From Acanthaster planci (lineage: Eukaryota; Echinodermata; Asteroidea; Valvatida; Acanthasteridae), in contig NW_019091544.1 in NCBI RefSeq assembly GCF_001949145.1, positions 369,882 through 381,411 of the forward strand: a stretch of 11,530 bases of DNA. The letters are read 5' to 3'. The notes beneath the pieces are model-generated. The model was not told the DNA's origin and made no database searches. It saw nothing but the letters and a program-made list of their open reading frames with translations. A program made the translations under genes and the position numbers. Shown piece after piece: positions 7,533 through 11,530 of the stretch; positions within the stretch are counted from its first letter, which is position 1; each line of letters begins with the position of its first letter.

Positions 7533-8059
7533 ACCTATTAGCTCCATGTTGAGTTTATTTGCCCTACCAATAATAGAATCAGACCTTATCGTTTACTTGC
7601 TCTGGTTCATTTTTTAATGCTTTCAATACAAATGATATTGTGGTTCCTGCGTCGTAATTGTCCTCCCTATCTAATGTTCCCTTTGTAATATTGTGTGTTT
7701 TGATCCCCCTCCTCTTCCTTTTGACCGCTCTTCCTCCTGACCCCTGACCCCCTACCCCTTACCCCCTCCCCCTTTTTGACCCTCCTTAGCCCTATATGTT
7801 TTGTTTCCTCTTCCCTTTCTGTATTTTCACCCCTTTGTCCAAGTACATTGTTAATGTTTGTAAACAAATTTTGATTTCCGTTGATTCAATTTTTTGTAAT
7901 TTTAATTTTAACCCTTTTAGAATGTATTATTGATCATAATGTTCCTGTTTACTCCAAGTCCAAGGCTTTGTAGAAAGTTAAGGCTTTTAGCTTTTTAATA
8001 CCTTTTTCTTTTGTTATTGTACATATTATTGTATATTTATTTGTTTTAATGTACATGTA

Positions 8060-8102
8060 AACTGTATTCACAATTCTGCCCCAGGCGGCGAGGAATACAG
8101 TT
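8060..8102 (+). other. Terminal stem-loop of the LINE 3' end
   Basis: AACTGTATTC (8060-8069) and GAATACAGTT (8093-8102) are perfect 10-bp inverted repeats around a 23-base GC-rich loop, directly before the A-rich tail. In CR1/L2-type LINEs (for example eel UnaL2) a conserved 3' stem-loop is the reverse transcriptase recognition signal. This hairpin has the position and form expected for that role. Confidence 0.6.
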
Positions 8103-8123
8103 AAATAAATAACTAAGCCATTC

Positions 8124-8144
8124 TAAATAAATAAATAAATAAAT
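8124..8144 (+). repeat. (TAAA)n tail of the LINE
   Basis: Five TAAA units end the element, preceded by a shorter TTAAATAAATAA at 8101-8112. LINEs of this type end in short tandem repeats and not in pure poly(A). Confidence 0.8.
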
Positions 8145-8617
8145 TATTGTATGGCATTGCTAATGTGGTTGCACTGAGCAATTTATTTGGCAAAGATGAG
8201 ATACATACATACTGGTAGATCCAAAACCCCCTCGACCCCTTCAACATGTTCAACTGACAATTTCACTTGTGCCCATGCACCGTAATACATGTACGGTACA
8301 TATACTTGCCACTGATCACGAATGGGATCACATAAAAAACAGGACTCTTCCCACAGGTACTCGCGCATTGATACATGTACAGTATCTGTGTGGGGAACAT
8401 TACCTTACGGTAATTTTTTCTTGGAGGGTTAGGGGAAATTATCATGGTGACTGATATATGGTTAACTGTGAGTCCAATACATTTTGTGGAAATGTATTCA
8501 GTAAAGAAAATAAAGTTCTAAGGTACATGTACATGTACGTTTAAATGTCAGGCTTTACTTTCCTATTATAAAAACATCCTCCAACCAATTCCTCCCTTAA
8601 AAAAATCATAAAGTTCT

Positions 8618-8706
8618 GCATTCACGTAGACTCGAATCCATGCCTTGCCGCTTATACAGTAAGTCTAGCAATCTTCTGAGCTGCCGTGCAACTCGGCCAA
8701 GAAAGC
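8618..8706 (-). tRNA. Degenerate type II tRNA-like sequence (pseudo-tRNA or SINE head)
   Basis: On the minus strand TGGCCGAGTTG (8689-8699) resembles a pol III A-box and GGATTCGAGTC (8629-8639) a B-box. The 89-base span is the length of Ser/Leu-type tRNAs. The D-stem GCCG/CGGC pairs perfectly and five of seven acceptor pairs can form (GCTTTCT with TGAATGC). The T-stem and anticodon stem do not pair properly and the D-loop lacks GG, so it is not a working tRNA. It could be a pseudogene or the head of a tRNA-derived SINE. Confidence 0.35.
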
Positions 8707-8792
8707 AATTTTGTTTTGTATTTTACTTTAAAGTTCCTCCACTCCATTTTTGATAATTGCCCCAACCTTTCTATGAAAAATACTCATATGCA

Positions 8793-9311
8793 ATGGTGCA
8801 GATACGAGTACGCACATTTTATAATCTTGTTGATTACCCTAACCCATCTTCTAACACCACACGGCCTTCATTCTTATTTGGGCCACGACCAGACCGGCAT
8901 GATCGTCATCAGCACATTCATCAGTACATTAATGATGCACGTTCACATACATATGTGCGTTCAGATACGTGTTTCCGTGACCCGCATGCATGCATTGTTT
9001 TTTTAATATTAAACCTTGATGTTTCTCAAACTGTGGAAACAATGCGTAACACAGTTCTTCGAATTCTCTGTTTGATGAAACCACACATTCCATGGGTTCA
9101 GGCTCCTAGTAATCTGTGTTGTGAAGGATTTGAATGTACCGTAAGTCGAGGGGGTCATGGGGTCGAGCGTGTGGGGGGGGGTTATAACAACCCATGTACA
9201 TACATGTACCAGTACATAAACAGTACAGTTCGGATTCTGGCTAAGCTAGTGGGAGGAGCCAAACTGATATCAGCGATGTTTTATTGGTCAGTACCGGTAC
9301 TACCCATGTGA
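8793..9311 (+). other. Unrecognised open frame, about 172 codons
   Basis: From the first ATG at 8793 the plus-strand frame stays open to a TGA at 9309. The product is His/Arg-rich early (for example RPDRHDRHQHIHQYIND) and has no domain I recognise, no signal peptide and no clear membrane segment. Its last third translates TACATGTA-type repeat (TYMYQYI). No splice or promoter context supports it. It is more likely chance than a gene, but it is the longest unexplained frame in the window. Confidence 0.15.
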
Positions 9312-10620
9312 TAAGCTTTGGACACACAGCTATCGTACCTGTACATGTATGAACCAGTATATACCGCACCTGTATAGGAATTTCGAATAGACAGGAGTGC
9401 AGTACAGTCTGAGTGACTTATTTCTTAATTACAAACATGTATGTGTACATGTACATGTATATTTACAAATACATGTATTTACATCAGTGAAATTATTTCA
9501 GGATGTACACTGTACACGTACATTTTACATGTATATTGAAGCAGTCTAGTGTAGTTGGCGGCACAGGAATTTTCCCTGGACATCATGCAGCTGTACATGT
9601 ACATGAACAGCGCCATCTGTTGACCAAACAGTATCCAGTGATATTTTAGCAGTCAGTCGATACATGTAGGCCTAGCTACGAAGGGCTAGGCTTCAGTCTG
9701 ATGCTGATGGAACATTGCCAAGAGTAATGTGCTGAGGTCCCAGGCCTTGTTGACTGCAAGCCAAGTATTTGGATTAATCCGGATATAATACAGGCTTTCC
9801 CTTCAAAACTGGATGTGACGGAATATCCCCTATAGTGTGTCCATTTCCTTGTGACATTTACATGTACAATGTACAGTACAGACATACATGTTGTAGGGTT
9901 CACAGAGTTTTTTCAGAAAGTTAAGGAAGAATTTGAATTAAAACAAGTTGGCTAAACAAATGAATGGATGTGTATTCTTTAGTGACCAAAGATACATACA
10001 CGTGTAGTGCCAGTGGTATGTTATGGACTTTAACTTTAACTTGCAGGTTTACTCAAAGTTACCGTTTCATTAAAGTTTTTATGTAGTACATCAAGTGAAA
10101 AATATCAGTTGGATTTCCCCCCCAAAAAGATGGGCCATTTTATAATTATGGTACGTGTACTTGTATTTAAAAATTTTTGTTTCCCCAGATGGATACTACA
10201 TGTACATGTAGAGTGTAAATGTACATGTACATACATGTACATGTTTTTGAATCAAAACAACTGCATACATGTACTTGCAAAGTCCAGTTTTAGGAAGAAA
10301 GTTCAAGCACATGTATGTTATATGTAACTGTATGTATTTGTACAGCTAGTGGTATACATGTATGCGTACATGTAGCTCCATGGTACGTACATGTACACGT
10401 ACATGTACACGTACACGTACATGTACATGTAAAGGTGTACTGTACATGCAATTTATACACGTGTACACTACACTGTAGTCTACAGTAGTACTCGTATGTA
10501 CTGATATACTGTACATGTGTATGTACATGTACCAGTACATAGAATCAGGATGATGAGTTGAGGAGTGACCATGCTGCTAACAGACTATTTATAGTGCTGC
10601 AGTACATGTAGTTGTAGATT
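9190..10620. repeat. Second TACATGTA palindrome field
   Basis: The palindrome returns at 9194 and is densest at 9433-9480, 10198-10240 and 10350-10530, where GTACATGTAC, GTACACGTAC and TACATGTA run almost without break. Other perfect palindromes lie nearby: CTGATATCAG (9264-9273), AGTACCGGTACT (9290-9301) and a GCCTAGC/GCTAGGC hairpin (9670-9691). Minus-strand frames rich in Val-His-Val-Arg at 10346-10540 are repeat translations. No gene is seen. Confidence 0.8.
10383..10431. repeat. 49-bp uninterrupted alternating purine-pyrimidine tract
   Basis: Every base alternates R/Y across GTACGTACATGTACACG and its continuations with CATG, CACG and TA steps. Most of the tract also consists of nested palindromes. 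Such DNA can extrude cruciforms or adopt Z-form under supercoiling, although the many TA steps favour cruciform. Confidence 0.7.
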
Positions 10621-11000
10621 ATCAATAGGAAACCAGGCTTGTCATAGCTGACCCGCAGGCTTCCTCAGTAAGCACAGACAGCCTGCTCTTCTGGGGATTC
10701 CAGGCTTTGCAATTACCGGAGGGGGTATCTAAGGTTGAGACCTGAGAGGCTTTCATGTATGCCCTAACTGTATGAATTTGAAGAGGTTCCGGTAATTTAG
10801 TCATTGTGGAAGGACAAGTCCCAGGCGTTAATTTTGAAACAGATGCCTAAGTGTTGATGAATGTACAGACTTTAACATGTGCATGTATGGTCTGTCCAAA
10901 ATCTTAGTACAGATCGTTGCTTTTGTTCTTGTGTGTAACAAGTTTGAAATGTACAGTACATGTAGCCTACCGTAGTGCCACAGTTGTACATTTGTACCGT
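10621..11000. other. Motif-poor intronic block with a 10-bp inverted repeat
   Basis: Between 10621 and about 10950 TACATGTA sites are absent and base composition is more even. AATTACCGGA (10711-10720) and TCCGGTAATT (10788-10797) form a perfect 10-bp inverted repeat around 67 bases. A minus-strand open frame (10622-10804) is not recognisable. The block could be a small transposon relic or conserved non-coding DNA. Confidence 0.3.
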
Positions 11001-11488
11001 ACATGTACCTTAGTGACTCATTTCTGTATTTGAACAGAGTGAAAAATTTTAGGTTTCAAGTTAAACAAAAGCATTCAGAGGAAGTGAGAAACCTTTGCAG
11101 AGAAGATTGAATGTTTTTGTTCTGCGATCTGTGACTGTACATGTATCTCCTCATCTGGGCCTTCAACAGCAGGCAGGGCAGGCAAAGTTAGAACTTCACC
11201 AAAAAGGACTGGGAACCGCCAACATGTCCTGATATGTACATGTACATTGTGTACTAGTATAGTACACAGTATACATGTACTTTACACACACACTCGTGCA
11301 TGTACATTTTGAAAGAAATTGCTCAGAGAGACAATATAAAAATTCCCTATTTCAGGTACAGGACATGTACTTTCATTTGAATATTGAACACTTTTAAAAT
11401 TTGTATTTGTTTTTTGGGGGTACATGTACATACTGTAGATCATCAAGCCAACCGCTACATGTAGTTCACCTGTCCGGGTGTAAAAAAA
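11000..11488. repeat. Third TACATGTA stretch, no gene
   Basis: TACATGTA and variants recur at 10998-11005, 11136-11143, 11237-11246, 11272-11280, 11421-11429 and 11456-11462 within AT-rich unique sequence. The minus-strand open frame at the window end (11282-11530) shows no recognisable domain. Confidence 0.6.
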
Positions 11489-11501
11489 GTGTGTGTGTGT
11501 G
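11489..11501 (+). repeat. (GT)6 microsatellite
   Basis: Six GT units follow a run of seven A and precede GGGAGGGATAATAGG. This is ordinary simple sequence. Confidence 0.85.
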
Positions 11502-11530
11502 GGAGGGATAATAGGCTGATCCATTGACAT

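Larger units (their letters stand above)
6918..8145 (+). mobile_element. 5'-truncated non-LTR retrotransposon (CR1/L2-like LINE), 3' end
   Basis: The block holds the C-terminal end of a reverse transcriptase (6924-7532), a roughly 0.6-kb 3' UTR with a pyrimidine-rich stretch (about 7700-7830), a terminal hairpin (8060-8102) and a TAAA-type tail (8124-8144). Truncation at the 5' side and a simple microsatellite-like tail are hallmarks of target-primed reverse transcription. No clear target-site duplication is visible. It lies in the same orientation as the putative host gene. TACATGTA motifs are almost absent from its body, so it probably inserted into an existing field of them. Confidence 0.8.
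7533..8145 (+). other. LINE 3' UTR
   Basis: This is non-coding DNA after the reverse transcriptase stop. It includes a C/T-rich segment at about 7700-7830 (CCCCTCCTCTTCC, then several ACCCC repeats) and AT-rich sequence, then the hairpin and tail. The minus-strand open frame rich in Arg, Glu and Gly at 7667-7867 is a translation of the pyrimidine tract and not a gene. Confidence 0.7.
1399..11530 (+). other. Putative long intron 1 (3' end outside the window)
   Basis: If the exon at 1359-1398 is real, everything downstream is intronic or intergenic. I searched for zinc-finger coding (C-x2-C...H-x3-H) and for other exons in both strands and recognised none that belong to such a gene. A first intron of more than 10 kb is usual in this class of developmental regulator. 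Its contents are repeats, transposon remnants and simple sequence, listed separately. Confidence 0.45.

Noticed and set aside
7667-7867. Minus-strand Arg/Glu/Gly-rich frame
   Set aside because: Translation of the pyrimidine-rich 3' UTR of the LINE; low complexity, not a protein.
8226-9170. Complementary strings ACCCCCTCGAC (8226) and GTCGAGGGGGT (9144) as possible terminal inverted repeats of an element
   Set aside because: The match is only about 11 bases of low-complexity C/G runs, no target duplication is seen, and a second similar string nearby (GGGGTCGAG) makes coincidence likely.
1924-11480. TACATGTA clusters as a CRISPR array or centromeric satellite
   Set aside because: There are no uniform repeats and spacers of constant length, and no long-period monomer; copies are 6-10 bases in irregular spacing in a eukaryotic intron-like context.
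1924-11480. GTACATGTAC as p53 half-sites (RRRCWWGYYY)
   Set aside because: The second base is T where a purine is required, so the dominant decamer does not fit the p53 consensus.

Overview
This window looks like nuclear DNA of an invertebrate animal, AT-leaning and mostly non-coding. I infer a non-vertebrate deuterostome (amphioxus, hemichordate or echinoderm grade) from three things: a consensus GT splice donor after a short coding exon, a CR1/L2-like LINE 3' end with a TAAA-type tail, and extreme enrichment of the palindrome TACATGTA. The species cannot be fixed from the sequence alone. No bacterial-style gene organisation is present.

Layout. Positions 1-1000 are 5' flanking DNA with a CRE palindrome at 431-438. 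Positions 1010-1358 are a CpG-richer, promoter-like/5' UTR block with a second CRE, an E2F/kappaB-like composite site, a CCAAT box and a possible 15-codon uORF. Positions 1359-1398 are the one coding exon I regard as probably real. It encodes MPRQKQSKPKALK and then a phase-1 donor AAAC|GTAAGT. This resembles the N-terminal NuRD/RBBP4-binding 'FOG repression motif' carried on a tiny first exon by the FOG/ZFPM, SALL, BCL11, TSHZ and ZNF423/521 zinc-finger regulators, closest by eye to ZNF423/521 and FOG. If that is right, the remaining ~10.1 kb is the first part of its long intron 1, and the zinc-finger exons lie beyond the window.

The intron is filled with dispersed and short tandem copies of the palindromic hexamer ACATGT. 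By hand I count about 90 after position 1900 and one before it. Several blocks break this background: 5080-6080 (a broken RecQ-like helicase exon and a SAP-like open frame), 6630-6842 (a tRNA-derived SINE remnant), 6918-8145 (a 5'-truncated LINE in the same orientation as the gene, with a 3' terminal hairpin and TAAA tail), and 8540-9190 (a tRNA-like relic on the minus strand and an unrecognised open frame). From 9190 to the end the TACATGTA field resumes, with a 49-bp alternating purine-pyrimidine tract at 10383-10431.

No operon-like or multi-gene system is visible. The points of most interest are the putative regulator exon with its variant motif, the sharp onset of the TACATGTA field just past the 5' end of the gene, and the helicase relic that keeps both splice-site-like borders.
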